64,000 nt of DNA from Rhodobacterales bacterium HTCC2255 (GCA_000153745.1 DS022282.1:2038589-2102588), one strand, 5' to 3'; shown: positions 39,301 through 48,652, counted from the stretch's first letter. Notes: generated by a model not told the origin, from the sequence alone. Program-made: numbers and translations.

Positions 39301-39736
39301 CTGACATTGAAACAACTAATATTGGGAACCTTGAAAAATTAATTTCATTTATTGAGTACTGGTCAGCACCGTCTGGAAATTCAGCTTGGGCTTGATTTGC
39401 TTTATCTCGGACATCTGCAATTGTAGCAGATTTATCCCAACCAAATTCAAATTCAAGTGCTACACCACCATATCCTTCTGAGGCAGTTGATGACATGGTT
39501 TTTAAACCACTTATGTCACGTAACTTATTTTCTAATGGTTTAACAATTAATTTTTCACTGTCTTCCGCAGATATTCCAGGGAAAGGTACTGAAACAAATA
39601 ATGCGGGAATATCAATATCTGGTTCACCTTCTTTTGGTAACCCTGTGTATGCTAAGATACCTGCTGCAAGAGACATTGCTACAAATACTAAAATCATTCG
39701 GGCTCTGTCGGTAGCCCAGTCAATCATTCCAGTCAT
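36392..39736 (-). CDS. RND efflux transporter permease with extra membrane segment
   Basis: The inner-membrane pump of a tripartite efflux system, 1114 residues, longer than the usual 1020-1060. Helix 4 carries GMLVDGAIVVVEY (residues 398-410), with one of the two AcrB aspartates replaced by glycine. Helix 10 reads GIVVNNNIVLID. After helix 6 an insertion of about 80-90 residues (roughly 500-580) adds a hydrophobic stretch (512-550) not present in AcrB, before the second repeat begins near residue 587. It is coupled to the membrane fusion protein by a TAATG overlap. No outer-membrane channel gene is adjacent. Confidence 0.9.
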   Translation of the reverse strand: MTGMIDWATDRARMILVFVAMSLAAGILAYTGLPKEGEPDIDIPALFVSVPFPGISAEDSEKLIVKPLENKLRDISGLKTMSSTASEGYGGVALEFEFGWDKSATIADVRDKANQAQAEFPDGADQYSINEINFSRFPILVVSMSGQLPERTMTRVAKNLQDRIESMTEVLEVGLAGQRDEMLEVLIDPLKLEAYNVTAGELINVVTNNNLLIAAGEIENEAGAFAIKIPSSFNEPKDVYNLPVKVNGNRVITLEDLADIRLTFEDRVGTARFNGETTVTLQIIKRKGVNLISTVSLVKAKVEQIISEWEPELRDAITIDFSSDQSRQVSDMVSQLEGSVLTAIALVMIVVLAALGIRSALLVGFAIPTSFLLAFALMGISGITISNMVMFGLILAVGMLVDGAIVVVEYADKRIAEGTGPMEAYGSAAKRMFWPIVSSTATTLCAFLPMLFWPGVPGEFMRMLPITLIYVLSASLLVALIYLPVIGGVAGRLTRILENISNSLRNNSKLIVRLLLVMASIAVIFTGVIQLVNGIAVIGAVLFFTGCMATSATTNSLKSISKSNNDLKPNLYARLITLIVSKWYMPAVMIGLTIFFLITVFSVFGKNNNGVEFFVTTEPENAIVYVRARGNLSLAEKDILVENVEGLIKDIDGIQSAFAFAGDGGLDNNTGGATAPLDTIGQIQIETTPWEARQGSPSGFDILKAVEARIADVPGVQVEILELAQGPASGKPLTLRVKGSNFDDLKTAAGIIRNHYESIDGPIKIEDTRPLPGIDWQVDVDVEKAGRYKADVAQVGAMVQLVTRGLKLGDMTVDTSDEDIDIRVRLPKKDRLLSTLETLRVRTNSGLIPISNFITLKPVEKLGQIDRDDSKRYFDIKADVAEGINAGEKIAEITKWLEEEERLPNGIEWEWKGDQEEQAESSAFLGKAFLGALGLMFVILLAQFNSFYNSALVLIAVVLSTAGVLIGMLVMNQAFSVIMTGTGIVALAGIVVNNNIVLIDTYQEYSKNMPALEAISKTAQARIRPVLLTTITTMAGLTPMMLGISIDFINGGYFIDQPTALWWKQLATAVVFGLGIATVLTLVLTPSLLALRVWVSRGAYAGFTRLLRLKSIAR

Positions 39737-40923
39737 TATTGAGAAACCTTATATGATACTTTTATATTTGAATTATCTGTGACATATTCTTGCCCAACAA
39801 TTATCACGTCTACTGTATCCGGAAGGCCTGTAACCCAAACGCCTTCTTCAGCATCTCTTATGATATTTATAGGAATAAACTTAGCCTTATCATTTAAGGC
39901 AATTCTTACTCCAAGTACTCCTGAACTGTTTAAAGTAAGTGATGATTGTGGAAGCAAATGTCCTTTTGCCCCAGAAAGCGATATATATATATCTGCTGTT
40001 GAACCCTCTCGGATTTCATAATTCTCATTTGGAACAGTAGTCTCAACAAGGAAAGTACGTGTGGTAGGATCCGCTGACCTAGAAATAAAACTTACCGTTC
40101 CCGATACTGTATCGCCACTTATCAATCTTGCACCAGCCGTTGTATTAACTTCTATTTTGGATACTTGTGTCTCGGTCGCATAACCTATTAATTTAATAGG
40201 ATTGAGTGCTAAAAGTGTGCCACAAGGAGCGCCGGTTTGCATAAAATCACCGTATTCGGCCGTGTCTGACTCTAATAGCCCGTCAAATGGGGCAATGATC
40301 TTTGTATTATTTAACTCGGTAGTCGCTCGATTTATTCTTGCTTCGACATTCGCAACAGCTTGGCGTTTGCTTAGTGATTGTGTTTCTGCACTAGAGGCAG
40401 ATAATTCAGCGGCTTCTACGGCTGCTTCAGTCCCAACTCCTCGTTTTAGTAAAGACTTTTGGCGCTCTGCAGCTTGAACACGTAATTCATATTGATGTAT
40501 TGAAGCATCTAATTCATCTAGAGACAGAGCTAGAGCTACCTTTGCTTCTGACAACACATCTGATTTTGTACCTACTTCAAGCTCACAAAGAAGTTCACCA
40601 TTTTTTACAAATGTACCTTTTCGTATAGGTTGTGATATGACTGAACCTGAAGTTTCAGCTTTAACTTGAACCGATTTAAATGCTTCTGTTTGACCGCGCA
40701 GTAAAATGCCATTCGTTACTTCTTGCTCATTTGATTTTTGAACCAGAACAGAAACAGCTTTTTGCTTGTTGATCTTCTTTTCTTTTAATTCAGAGGATAT
40801 TTCGTTGGTTTCTTCTATTATAACATCCTGAGTATTTAAGTATGCATTAAAATCATTTCTAAATATAAATCCTGCAATCCCAGCGCAGACTATGATTGCA
40901 ATAATTATTGATGAAATACGCAT
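39736..40923 (-). CDS. RND efflux membrane fusion protein
   Basis: The periplasmic adaptor of the RND pump, 395 residues. It has an N-terminal membrane anchor (residues 4-22), a barrel-sandwich hybrid domain (GTFVKNGELLCELEVG and the matching IIAPFDGLLESDTAEYGDFM), an alpha-helical hairpin between these two halves (about residues 130-215) and a beta-barrel domain. No regulator gene adjoins. It is transcribed with the permease, and its upstream region contains an inverted repeat (40987-41027) that might be an operator. Confidence 0.9.
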   Translation of the reverse strand: MRISSIIIAIIVCAGIAGFIFRNDFNAYLNTQDVIIEETNEISSELKEKKINKQKAVSVLVQKSNEQEVTNGILLRGQTEAFKSVQVKAETSGSVISQPIRKGTFVKNGELLCELEVGTKSDVLSEAKVALALSLDELDASIHQYELRVQAAERQKSLLKRGVGTEAAVEAAELSASSAETQSLSKRQAVANVEARINRATTELNNTKIIAPFDGLLESDTAEYGDFMQTGAPCGTLLALNPIKLIGYATETQVSKIEVNTTAGARLISGDTVSGTVSFISRSADPTTRTFLVETTVPNENYEIREGSTADIYISLSGAKGHLLPQSSLTLNSSGVLGVRIALNDKAKFIPINIIRDAEEGVWVTGLPDTVDVIIVGQEYVTDNSNIKVSYKVSQ

Positions 40924-40986
40924 GATAAACTCCGATATTTAGTAGCCAAATTATTGAAATAAATAATAATTCTAGATTCGTGCACT

Positions 40987-41027
40987 CTTTACGCCTTAAT
41001 AACGTTCCTTACAACTAGAGCGTAAAG
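40987..41027. promoter_or_regulatory. Inverted repeat between the RND operon and panB
   Basis: CTTTACGC (40987-40994) and GCGTAAAG (41020-41027) are a perfect 8-bp inverted repeat with a 25-base spacer that itself contains the palindrome AACGTT. It lies 64 bases upstream of the adaptor gene and 60 bases upstream of the panB promoter candidate. It could be a regulator site or a hairpin. Confidence 0.4.
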
Positions 41028-41086
41028 AAGATTTTGCTAGCCTAAACGTAGACTTATTCTATTGGGTTATTATTCAGTCTCGTATT

Positions 41087-41115
41087 CTGACAAATAATGC
41101 TTTATTAAATATTAT
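41087..41115 (+). promoter_or_regulatory. Candidate promoter for panB
   Basis: CTGACA (41087-41092) and TATTAT (41110-41115) are separated by 17 bases, each matching the sigma-70 consensus at five of six positions. The predicted transcript start is about 41122, giving a leader of about 15 bases before the panB ATG at 41138. Confidence 0.5.
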
Positions 41116-41137
41116 AAAGACAAGCGCATGGGAACTA

Positions 41138-42010
41138 ATGGATATGTCAACAATTTCAAAAAAAATAGGTGTGACAGATGCCGAGCAATCAAAAAACATT
41201 TTGAATGATCGAAAAGTTATGACTGTTCCTGATTTCCGGGCACGAAAAGGGACTCAACCACTTGTTTGTTTAACGGCCTATACTGCTCATGTAGCTCATT
41301 TGGTTGATGCTGAGGCAGATATGATCCTTGTCGGGGATAGTCTTGGAATGGTTATTCACGGTATGCCAAATACTCTAGGTGTAACAATCGAGCATATGAT
41401 TATGCATGGTCAAGCAGTCGTACGTGGTGCACAAAAAGCATTAGTGGTAGTTGACATGCCCTTTGGAAGTTACGAAGAAAGTCCAGAGGTTGCATTTCGA
41501 AACGCTAGTAGAATTATAAAAGAAACAGGATGTACAGCAGTAAAGCTTGAAGGTGGACAAGAGATGGCTTCCACTATTCAACATTTAGCTGCGCGTGGAA
41601 TTCCTGTAATGGCGCATGTGGGGTTAATGCCTCAACAAATGAATACTGCTGGCGGTTTCAAAGCCGTTCGAGACGAAGATTCCTGGCAAGCGGTCATTTT
41701 AGACGCAAAAGCAGTTGAAGCGGCGGGTGCATTTTCTGTTGTGATCGAAGGGGTTGCAGAAGAACTTGCACAAAAAATTACAAAAAGTATCCTAATACCA
41801 ACAATTGGAATAGGAGCATCTGCGCATTGTGATGGCCAAATTTTAGTTTTTGAAGATATGATTGGATTATTTCCACGTGTTCCAACTTTTGTTAAAAGGT
41901 ATGGAAATATGGAAGAAATGATGATTAACGCAATAAACAGATATTCATCAGAGGTTCGGGACCGTAGTTTCCCCGCAGCTGAACATACATATAAACCAAA
42001 AAAAAACTGA
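41138..42010 (+). CDS. panB: 3-methyl-2-oxobutanoate hydroxymethyltransferase
   Basis: PanB transfers a hydroxymethyl group from methylene-tetrahydrofolate to alpha-ketoisovalerate, making ketopantoate for pantothenate and CoA. The 290-residue protein contains [20 protein letters not shown] and [18 protein letters not shown] with the Mg-binding aspartate, VVDMPFGSY, the KLEGG lysine and HVGLMPQQ. The final residues (FVKRYGNM) match the family C-terminus. Residues 1-30 form an N-terminal extension, so a later start at KVMTVPDF is conceivable. panC is not adjacent. Confidence 0.95.
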   Translation: MDMSTISKKIGVTDAEQSKNILNDRKVMTVPDFRARKGTQPLVCLTAYTAHVAHLVDAEADMILVGDSLGMVIHGMPNTLGVTIEHMIMHGQAVVRGAQKALVVVDMPFGSYEESPEVAFRNASRIIKETGCTAVKLEGGQEMASTIQHLAARGIPVMAHVGLMPQQMNTAGGFKAVRDEDSWQAVILDAKAVEAAGAFSVVIEGVAEELAQKITKSILIPTIGIGASAHCDGQILVFEDMIGLFPRVPTFVKRYGNMEEMMINAINRYSSEVRDRSFPAAEHTYKPKKN

Positions 42011-42075
42011 ACTGACTGGAATTGATATCATATTCAGTTTAAATGAACGTAACAATAGTATTTGGAGGCTCTCAA

Positions 42076-42720
42076 GTGAGTAACACAGACGGTTTTATCG
42101 AGGAAGTATCAGAAGAAGTACGCAAGGATAAGTTATTTGCATTATACAAAAAATATGCATGGATTCCTGTAGTTGTTATTTGTAGTTTAGTTGGTGGCGC
42201 TGGATTTTTAGAATATCAAAAATCTGCGAAAGCAAACGCTGCTTCTGCGCGCGGGGATGCTTTGATCGCTGCACTTAACCAAGACGACGCAAGCATCCGT
42301 GCTTCTGAACTAGCATTAATTTCTGAAAATGGTGGAGATGAAGCTCCAATTGCTAAATTGCATCGTGCAGGTGTTCTCTTAGAGCAAGATGACATAGCTG
42401 GATCTCTTGCTGTATATGATTCCATGAGTGGTGGAGATGATATTTATTCTCAAGTTGCAATGCTTAAGGCAATTATGATCCGTGGAAATAAAATGGATAA
42501 TGATACTAGAATGCAAGCGCTTGATGCCATTGCTACACCCGGTAATGCTTTTAGGGTAATTGCCATGGAGCAGAAGGCAATTGCTTATATTGATATGGGA
42601 AATTCTGACAAAGCCATTGAAATATTCTCAACCTTAATTGAAGAGGCGGACGTTTCTCAAGCTTTGATTGCTAGAAGTAAACAAATGATTTTAGCCCTTG
42701 GAGGTGAATTGGCCAATTAG
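42076..42720 (+). CDS. YfgM-like membrane-anchored TPR protein
   Basis: A 214-residue protein with a cytoplasmic N-terminus, one membrane helix (around WIPVVVICSLVGGAGFLEY) and a periplasmic alpha-helical, TPR-like domain rich in alanine. YfgM in E. coli binds SecYEG and periplasmic chaperones; the role here is inferred. I prefer the GTG start at 42076, which has GGAGG at 42064-42068 seven bases upstream, to the ATG at 42043. It is placed directly before bamB and der, the usual alphaproteobacterial order. Confidence 0.82.
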   Translation: MSNTDGFIEEVSEEVRKDKLFALYKKYAWIPVVVICSLVGGAGFLEYQKSAKANAASARGDALIAALNQDDASIRASELALISENGGDEAPIAKLHRAGVLLEQDDIAGSLAVYDSMSGGDDIYSQVAMLKAIMIRGNKMDNDTRMQALDAIATPGNAFRVIAMEQKAIAYIDMGNSDKAIEIFSTLIEEADVSQALIARSKQMILALGGELAN

Positions 42721-42786
42721 GCTATTTTGTACTTTTAAAATATATATTCAATTTAGAATCTGTTTTGTGCTTGAGGATTAGATGCC

Positions 42787-44079
42787 ATGCTAGATAAAAT
42801 AAAAGCTTTAACTTTTATAGTTATACTGTTTTTGGCCGCATGCGGCGAAAAGGAAGATATTGTTCCGGGTGTACGTCTAGATCTTAGGTCAGTAGTTGAT
42901 GCGCCAGTTTTAGCAAATAAAGATTTAACTCTCTCAAAAGCTATGATTAATAAAGAATGGACACATAGAAATGGAAGTCAAAGTCATTTTATAAAGCACC
43001 CTTCTTTATCGAACGAGCCTTCTGAGATTTGGTCCAAAAAAATTGGTGTTGGTAATAAAAGACGTCAAAGACTTGCAGCTGACCCAATCATAGCTGAAAA
43101 TCGTATTTTCACTCTAGATTCAAATTTTGGTGTTAGTGCATTTGATGAAAATGGTGAAAAAGTATGGGCGGCTGATTTAACTTCAAGCAAAAGTCCAAAA
43201 GATAAAATTTCTGGTGGTGGCCTTGCGTATTCAAAGGGAAATTTAGCTGTATCAACTGGTGCAGGAGAAGTAGTTTTATTAGACGCAGCTTCAGGAATTA
43301 TTCGATGGAGACATGATGTCCAAGGTTCAATATCAGCACCTCCAACATATGCTAGTGGAATAATTATAGTTATGACTGGGGGAAACCAAGCCATAGCACT
43401 AAATGCAAAAAATGGCCGTGTTGTCTGGACCCAAGAATCGAACACAACTGGTGCAGGTATCTTAGGTGCGGGTACTCCAGCTGTTAGTGGGAATCTGGTC
43501 GTTCTTCCATTTACATCAGGAGAAGTGTTGGGCGTTTCTTTAAATGAGGGGCTTCAATCTTGGAGCCAAGTAATAAACGGTAAACGTGTTGGATCAGCAA
43601 ATGGTTATGTTAAGGCAGTATCAGGTGATCCTGTAATTGTTGGGAAAGTAGTTTATGCTGGAACTAACTCTGGTAGACTAGCGGCAATTGATATCACATC
43701 TGGAATGAGGGTGTGGACAAAAAAAGAAGGTGCTATTGGCCCAGTTTGGATAGAAAATAACGCCTTATTTGTCTTAACTGATCAGCAGAAGCTCAAACGC
43801 TTAGATCGTAAGAATGGTGCTGAGGTTTGGTCTTATGATTTACCAGTTTATAAAAACCCAAAAAGGTCTACTGGGAAATATGGACATTTTAGTCCTGTTC
43901 TAGCAGGAAATAAATTATATGTTGCTGGTACTGATAAGAAGATACGCGTTTTTGATCCAAAAACAGGAGAATTATTAAATTCGATTCTTGTTCGAGGCGG
44001 AGCGGCCTCACAATTGGCTATAGCAAATGAACGTATGTATATTCTATCGGGTTCTGGTAAACTCATAGCTTTCCAATAG
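42787..44079 (+). CDS. bamB: Outer membrane protein assembly factor BamB-like lipoprotein
   Basis: BamB is a beta-propeller lipoprotein that helps BamA insert outer-membrane proteins. The 430-residue protein opens with a lipoprotein signal ending in the lipobox LAAC (residues 16-19) and contains PQQ-type propeller repeats: LLDAASGIIRWRHDVQGSIS, ALNAKNGRVVWTQESN, AIDITSGMRVWTKKEGAI and RLDRKNGAEVWSYDLP. GAGGA precedes the start. It lies between the YfgM-like gene and der, a context common to the family. Confidence 0.9.
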   Translation: MLDKIKALTFIVILFLAACGEKEDIVPGVRLDLRSVVDAPVLANKDLTLSKAMINKEWTHRNGSQSHFIKHPSLSNEPSEIWSKKIGVGNKRRQRLAADPIIAENRIFTLDSNFGVSAFDENGEKVWAADLTSSKSPKDKISGGGLAYSKGNLAVSTGAGEVVLLDAASGIIRWRHDVQGSISAPPTYASGIIIVMTGGNQAIALNAKNGRVVWTQESNTTGAGILGAGTPAVSGNLVVLPFTSGEVLGVSLNEGLQSWSQVINGKRVGSANGYVKAVSGDPVIVGKVVYAGTNSGRLAAIDITSGMRVWTKKEGAIGPVWIENNALFVLTDQQKLKRLDRKNGAEVWSYDLPVYKNPKRSTGKYGHFSPVLAGNKLYVAGTDKKIRVFDPKTGELLNSILVRGGAASQLAIANERMYILSGSGKLIAFQ

Positions 44080-44157
44080 GGATTTTATTGGTTAAAGGCT
44101 CTCAGAGATCATAGTGTATTTAAATAAATTGAATGCATTTTTGCAAAGGCCAAGAAA

Positions 44158-45651
44158 ATGACTTTTACTGTCGCACTTGTCGGACGACCAAATGTAGGAA
44201 AATCTACACTATTTAATCGCCTGGTAGGTAGGAGATTAGCTCTAGTTGATGACCAACCTGGTGTTACTCGTGATTTGCGTGAAGGTGATGCTAAAATGGG
44301 CCCTGTAAAGTTTACAGTCATAGATACTGCAGGTTTAGAAGAGGCAACTGATGAAAGTCTTCAGGGTCGAATGCGCATGTTAACTGAACGCGCAGTTGAT
44401 ATGGCTGATGTTTGTATTTTTATGATGGATGCAAGGGCAGGTGTCTTGCCAGCAGATAGAGTGTTTGCAGAAATTTTGAGAAAAAAATCAGCTAAGGTGA
44501 TTTTGGTAGCAAATAAAGCTGAAGGTAATGCAGGCGAAGTTGGCTTCTTTGATGCTTTTAGTTTGGGTTTAGGTGAGCCTGTCCGCCTTTCTGGTGAGCA
44601 CGGAGAAGGAATGGTTGATCTCCAGCATGTGCTTATGCCTATATCAAAAGAGTTTGAAGAAGATGAAGACCTTTTAGAACCTGAAACTGATATTGATATA
44701 GAAGATTTAGATGATGAAGATAGTGGTTTAGAGATTAGTTACTCAGCTGAGAGGCCTCTACAAATTTCTATCATAGGCAGACCGAATGCTGGTAAATCTA
44801 CTCTAGTAAACCAAATATTGGGCCAAGAAAGAATGCTCACTGGGCCTGAAGCTGGTATAACTCGTGACAGTATTTCTATTAACCATGATTGGGATGATGT
44901 TCCCATGCGATTATGGGATACGGCAGGGATACGAAAAAAAGCAAAAGTACAAGAAAAACTAGAAAAACTTTCAGTTTCTGATGGTTTACGGGCAGTGAAG
45001 TTTTCTGAGGTAGTAGTTGTTCTTTTAGACGCAGCAATTCCATTTGAACAACAAGATTTGCGCATTGCTGATTTAGCAGAGCGGGAAGGTCGCGCTGTTG
45101 TTGTTGCGGTTAATAAGTGGGATGTAGAAACAGAGAAACAAGAAAAATTAAAAGATATCCGTGAGAAATTTACACGTTTGTTACCTCAACTTCGAGGTGC
45201 ACCATTAGTGACAATTTCTGCAAAGACTGGTCGAGGATTAGATAGACTCCATGCGGCAATTTTAAGTGCGCATAAAGTATGGAATAAACGTTTATCGACA
45301 TCTCAATGTAACCGTTGGCTTATGGACATGACAGATGCTCATCCACCACCAGCACCTGGTGGCCGCCGCATTAGATTGAGATATATGACACAAGTTAAAG
45401 CAAGACCACCAAGTTTTGTTGTAATGTGTAGTCACCCAGATTTACTTCCAACTAGTTACAATAGGTATCTAGTTAATGGCTTGAGGGAAGACTTTAGCAT
45501 GCCAGGTACCCCAATAAGAATATTTATGCGATCTCAATCTGATAAGAACCCATACGCCGATAAAAAAGAAAAGAAAGTCACGAAGTTGAATAAACACCAA
45601 GAAGGACGTTATGTTAAAGCTCTTGGTCGTGGTGCAAGAAAAAGTAGATAG
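44158..45651 (+). CDS. der: Ribosome-associated GTPase Der (EngA)
   Basis: Der is a tandem-domain GTPase needed for assembly of the 50S subunit. The 497-residue protein has two G domains, each with its own P-loop: [14 protein letters not shown] (residues 8-21) and [16 protein letters not shown] (about residues 206-221), and switch II motifs DTAGLEE and [16 protein letters not shown] is the G4 motif of the second domain. An acidic linker joins the domains and a KH-like domain closes the protein. It converges on dnaB with a 50-base gap. Confidence 0.97.
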   Translation: MTFTVALVGRPNVGKSTLFNRLVGRRLALVDDQPGVTRDLREGDAKMGPVKFTVIDTAGLEEATDESLQGRMRMLTERAVDMADVCIFMMDARAGVLPADRVFAEILRKKSAKVILVANKAEGNAGEVGFFDAFSLGLGEPVRLSGEHGEGMVDLQHVLMPISKEFEEDEDLLEPETDIDIEDLDDEDSGLEISYSAERPLQISIIGRPNAGKSTLVNQILGQERMLTGPEAGITRDSISINHDWDDVPMRLWDTAGIRKKAKVQEKLEKLSVSDGLRAVKFSEVVVVLLDAAIPFEQQDLRIADLAEREGRAVVVAVNKWDVETEKQEKLKDIREKFTRLLPQLRGAPLVTISAKTGRGLDRLHAAILSAHKVWNKRLSTSQCNRWLMDMTDAHPPPAPGGRRIRLRYMTQVKARPPSFVVMCSHPDLLPTSYNRYLVNGLREDFSMPGTPIRIFMRSQSDKNPYADKKEKKVTKLNKHQEGRYVKALGRGARKSR

Positions 45652-45701
45652 CTTTGTTTAATCAAATTTTAAGTAAAGTTATTTAAATATATACTTTTTA
45701 T

Positions 45702-47201
45702 CTAGAAATCTTGATCACGTGTACTGGTTTGCCAAGGCTTTACTAAATTTCCAAAACGTGTGAATTGACCTTCAAATGATAGGTCGACAGTACCTATTGG
45801 TCCATGGCGCTGTTTGCCAATGATTATTTCAGCTTTACCATGTAAGGCTTCCATTTCTTCTTGCCACATCATCATTTTATCTGCTTCATGATCCCCGGGC
45901 TTCTCACGTTCTTTGTAGTACTCTTCTCTAAATACAAACATTACAACATCAGCATCTTGCTCAATTGACCCAGATTCGCGCAAATCTGATAGCTGTGGAC
46001 GTTTATCTTCTCTGCTTTCTACTGCACGCGATAATTGTGAAAGTGCTATCACTGGAATATCCAATTCTTTCGCAATTGCTTTCATTCCTTGAGTAATTTC
46101 TGAAACTTCATTTACTCGGCTGTCTTTAGCAGATGCAGGACGTACGAGCTGAAGGTAATCAATTATAAGAACATCAAGGCCATGGGTGCGCTTAAGTCTT
46201 CTAGCTCGTGCTGCTAGTTGGCTAATAGGTAACGCCGGAGTATCATCAATGTAAAGTGGACAATTTTCTAATTGTTTGGCTGCTTCAACAAAACGTCGAA
46301 ACTCAGATTCAGTCATGTCGCCAGATCTTATTTGTGTCGATGGTACTTCTGATGCCTCAGACAAAATTCTTCCTGCAAGTTGCTCTGCAGACATTTCAAG
46401 TGAATAGAATCCCACAACCCCACCTTCAACGGCACCTTCTGTTCCATCGTGGCGTTGGCCTTTTTTATATGCCTTGGCAATATTGAAAGCTATGTTCGTT
46501 GCTAAAGATGTTTTACCCATAGATGGGCGGCCTGCAAGAATAAGCAAATCTGAAGGATGTAGCCCACCGAGTTTTTTATCCATATCTGTTAAGCCTGTTG
46601 AAATTCCCGCCATTCCACCATCACGCTGGTAAGCTTGGTTTGCCATATTTACTGCGTCAGTTACTGCCTTTAGAAATGATTGAAATCCGCTATCTACTTG
46701 GCCTTGTTCTGAGAGAGCGTAAAGCTTTTGTTCTGCTTCAACAATTTGTTCAGAGGGTTCAGATGAAATATCAATCAACCGTGCTTTATCTGCAATATCT
46801 TCTCCAATAGCCATGAGATCACGTCTGATAGCCATATCATAAATCATTTGAGCATAATCACGTGCAGCGAAGACTGATACTGAAGCGCCAGCCAAGCGGG
46901 CTAAATATGAAGGTCCACCCAGTTCATTTAGTCCTTCGTCATCTTCAAAAAATGCTTTGATTGTGACTGGAGAAGCTAAGGCATTTTTTTGTATGCGGTT
47001 TGCTATAGTTTCGAAGATACGAGCATGAACTGGATCAAAAAAATGGATATCTTTCACAATTGAAGCAATTTTGTCATATACATCATTGTTTACTAACAAA
47101 GCGCCTAATAGAGCTTGTTCTGCTTCAATATTGTGGGGCTGTAAATTTGATTCTACTTCTTCAGGGGCTTGTGAATTGCCTAAAGGACTAATCTCGTTCA
47201 T
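45702..47201 (-). CDS. dnaB: Replicative DNA helicase
   Basis: DnaB is the hexameric helicase that unwinds the replication fork. The 499-residue protein has the N-terminal domain (PHNIEAEQALLGALLVNNDV), then a RecA-like domain with Walker A AGRPSMGKTSLATNIA, Walker B DVLIIDYLQL and SQLSRAVESREDKRPQLSDL. KQRHGPIGTVDLSFEGQFTR near the C-terminus is the arginine-finger region. No intein is present. A perfect DnaA box lies about 85 bases upstream. Confidence 0.97.
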   Translation of the reverse strand: MNEISPLGNSQAPEEVESNLQPHNIEAEQALLGALLVNNDVYDKIASIVKDIHFFDPVHARIFETIANRIQKNALASPVTIKAFFEDDEGLNELGGPSYLARLAGASVSVFAARDYAQMIYDMAIRRDLMAIGEDIADKARLIDISSEPSEQIVEAEQKLYALSEQGQVDSGFQSFLKAVTDAVNMANQAYQRDGGMAGISTGLTDMDKKLGGLHPSDLLILAGRPSMGKTSLATNIAFNIAKAYKKGQRHDGTEGAVEGGVVGFYSLEMSAEQLAGRILSEASEVPSTQIRSGDMTESEFRRFVEAAKQLENCPLYIDDTPALPISQLAARARRLKRTHGLDVLIIDYLQLVRPASAKDSRVNEVSEITQGMKAIAKELDIPVIALSQLSRAVESREDKRPQLSDLRESGSIEQDADVVMFVFREEYYKEREKPGDHEADKMMMWQEEMEALHGKAEIIIGKQRHGPIGTVDLSFEGQFTRFGNLVKPWQTSTRDQDF

Positions 47202-47285
47202 TAATTCACCCGCTTATCTAAATAATAAAATTTTTGTTATTAATTACTATGACACAGATGATTTTAATATTCTATCTGGATATCC

Positions 47286-47294
47286 TGTGGATAA
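47286..47294 (-). promoter_or_regulatory. Perfect DnaA box upstream of dnaB
   Basis: TTATCCACA on the reverse strand (TGTGGATAA on the forward strand) is the exact nine-base DnaA consensus. It lies in the 122-base gap between pyrC and dnaB, with its proximal edge 85 bases from the dnaB start. TCTGGATAT at 47275-47283 is a weaker half-match beside it. Only one perfect copy is present, so it is a regulatory candidate rather than an origin. Confidence 0.5.
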
Positions 47295-47323
47295 GTATGT
47301 TTTTTAAATTAAGATTATTAAAC

Positions 47324-48382
47324 CTAGTAAATGAAATTAAGTTTTTTGACTTTCCAAAATATTTCTTGCCCCGGATTAAATACCGTAACAGGACCATCAT
47401 TTGTGTGTATTTTTTCAGGAAATTGCACAGGTTCATCAGATTTTTCTAGTGTAATCGTGTCATTGTTTGGTTTTAGATTGTAATGCTTTGGTCCATTAAG
47501 TGATGTGAATTTTTCCAAGTTTTCCAATTCATCATCTTGATCAAATACATGAGCCAACAAAGACATTGTATTTGTCGCAGTAAAGCATCCTGCGCAACCA
47601 CACCCAGACTCTTTATTTGGATCTATATGCGGTGCACTGTCTGTCCCAAGAAAAAATCGATTGTCTCCAGAAGTTGCGGCATTTCTAACTGCTAGTCTGT
47701 GTTCTTCTCGCTTTGCTACAGGTAGGCAATAATAATGTGGTTTGATGCCTCCAACTAATAAATGATTTCGATTTATCATTAAATGATGAGTTGTTATTGA
47801 TGCTGCATGATTTTTTGATTGGCTTTTGACATAATCTACACCATCTTTAGTTGTGATATGTTCAGATGTAGTTTTCAATTCAGGTAATCTTAGGCGTAAT
47901 GGGTCTAAAATTTTATCTATAAAAACAGCTTCACGATCAAAAATATCCACTTCAGGGTCTGTAACTTCACCATGAATACAAAGTGTGAGCCCAATTTCAG
48001 CCATTTTTTCTAATACTGGCATAACCGTTTTTATGTTGGTAACGCCACTATCTGAGTTTGTTGTTGCTCCCGCGGGGTAATATTTTACAGCATTTATCAA
48101 CCCATCTGCAAATGCAGCTGCAACATCATTTGGGTCAGTTCTATCTGTCAAATATAATGTCATTAATGGTTCAAAATTAGAGCCAGAAGGGCAAGCAGTT
48201 AAAATTCTATCGCGGTATCTTTGTGCATCAGATGCCGTAACTACAGGTGGCACAAGATTTGGCATTATTATTGCACGCCCAAAATGTCGGGTTGTTTCAG
48301 GAAGTATACCTTTTAGCATATCTCCATCACGTAGATGAAGGTGCCAATCGTCAGGGCGGATTATTGTAAGTGAGTTGTCCAT
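47324..48382 (-). CDS. pyrC: Dihydroorotase, class II
   Basis: PyrC closes carbamoyl-aspartate to dihydroorotate in pyrimidine synthesis. From the ATG at 48382 the protein has 352 residues and starts [20 protein letters not shown], whose HLH pair binds zinc. The carboxylated lysine lies in the [11 protein letters not shown] string, further histidines occur in IHGEV and [12 protein letters not shown], and the catalytic aspartate in [10 protein letters not shown]. An upstream frame reaches 48451, but it would overlap the ribH promoter and match no homologous N-terminus. It lies upstream of dnaB on the same strand. Confidence 0.92.
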   Translation of the reverse strand: MDNSLTIIRPDDWHLHLRDGDMLKGILPETTRHFGRAIIMPNLVPPVVTASDAQRYRDRILTACPSGSNFEPLMTLYLTDRTDPNDVAAAFADGLINAVKYYPAGATTNSDSGVTNIKTVMPVLEKMAEIGLTLCIHGEVTDPEVDIFDREAVFIDKILDPLRLRLPELKTTSEHITTKDGVDYVKSQSKNHAASITTHHLMINRNHLLVGGIKPHYYCLPVAKREEHRLAVRNAATSGDNRFFLGTDSAPHIDPNKESGCGCAGCFTATNTMSLLAHVFDQDDELENLEKFTSLNGPKHYNLKPNNDTITLEKSDEPVQFPEKIHTNDGPVTVFNPGQEIFWKVKKLNFIY

Positions 48383-48431
48383 TTTTTTTGAATAACCTTT
48401 TTTTTTGTCCTTATCTACCGCTGAATGCATC

Positions 48432-48460
48432 TGGACGTTGTTAATTTTCATGTTTATATT
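48432..48460 (+). promoter_or_regulatory. Promoter for the FMN riboswitch-ribH transcript
   Basis: TGGACG (48432-48437, four of six -35 matches) and TATATT (48455-48460, five of six -10 matches) are spaced by 17 bases. The expected transcript start near 48467 coincides with the first base of the riboswitch P1 stem, which supports the assignment. Confidence 0.55.
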
Positions 48461-48466
48461 TGAATA

Positions 48467-48588
48467 ATTCTCAGGGCGGGGTGTAATTCCCCACCGGCGG
48501 TGATAGCCCGCGAGCGCTCTTAATATAAGAGGTCAGCAGAGTTAGGTGAAATTCCTGCGCCGACAGTTATAGTCTGGATGATAGAGAA
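48467..48588 (+). promoter_or_regulatory. FMN riboswitch (RFN element)
   Basis: The conserved blocks follow in order: TCTCAGGGCGGGGTG, AATTCCCCACCGGCGGTGAT, AGCCCGCGAGCG, GGTCAGCAGA, GTGAAATTCCTGCGCCGAC and AGTCTGGATG, closed by AGAGAA. P1 pairs TTCTC (48468-48472) with GAGAA (48584-48588). The element senses flavin mononucleotide. No U-tract terminator follows, and the ribosome-binding site of ribH (AGGAGA at 48641-48646) lies beside the palindrome CTATTAATAG, so control at translation is the simpler model. Confidence 0.95.
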
Positions 48589-48652
48589 GGGGGGTGGGCT
48601 AAATCTACACCTCTAACGCTCTGGGGCTTTGTCTATTAATAGGAGACCCAAA

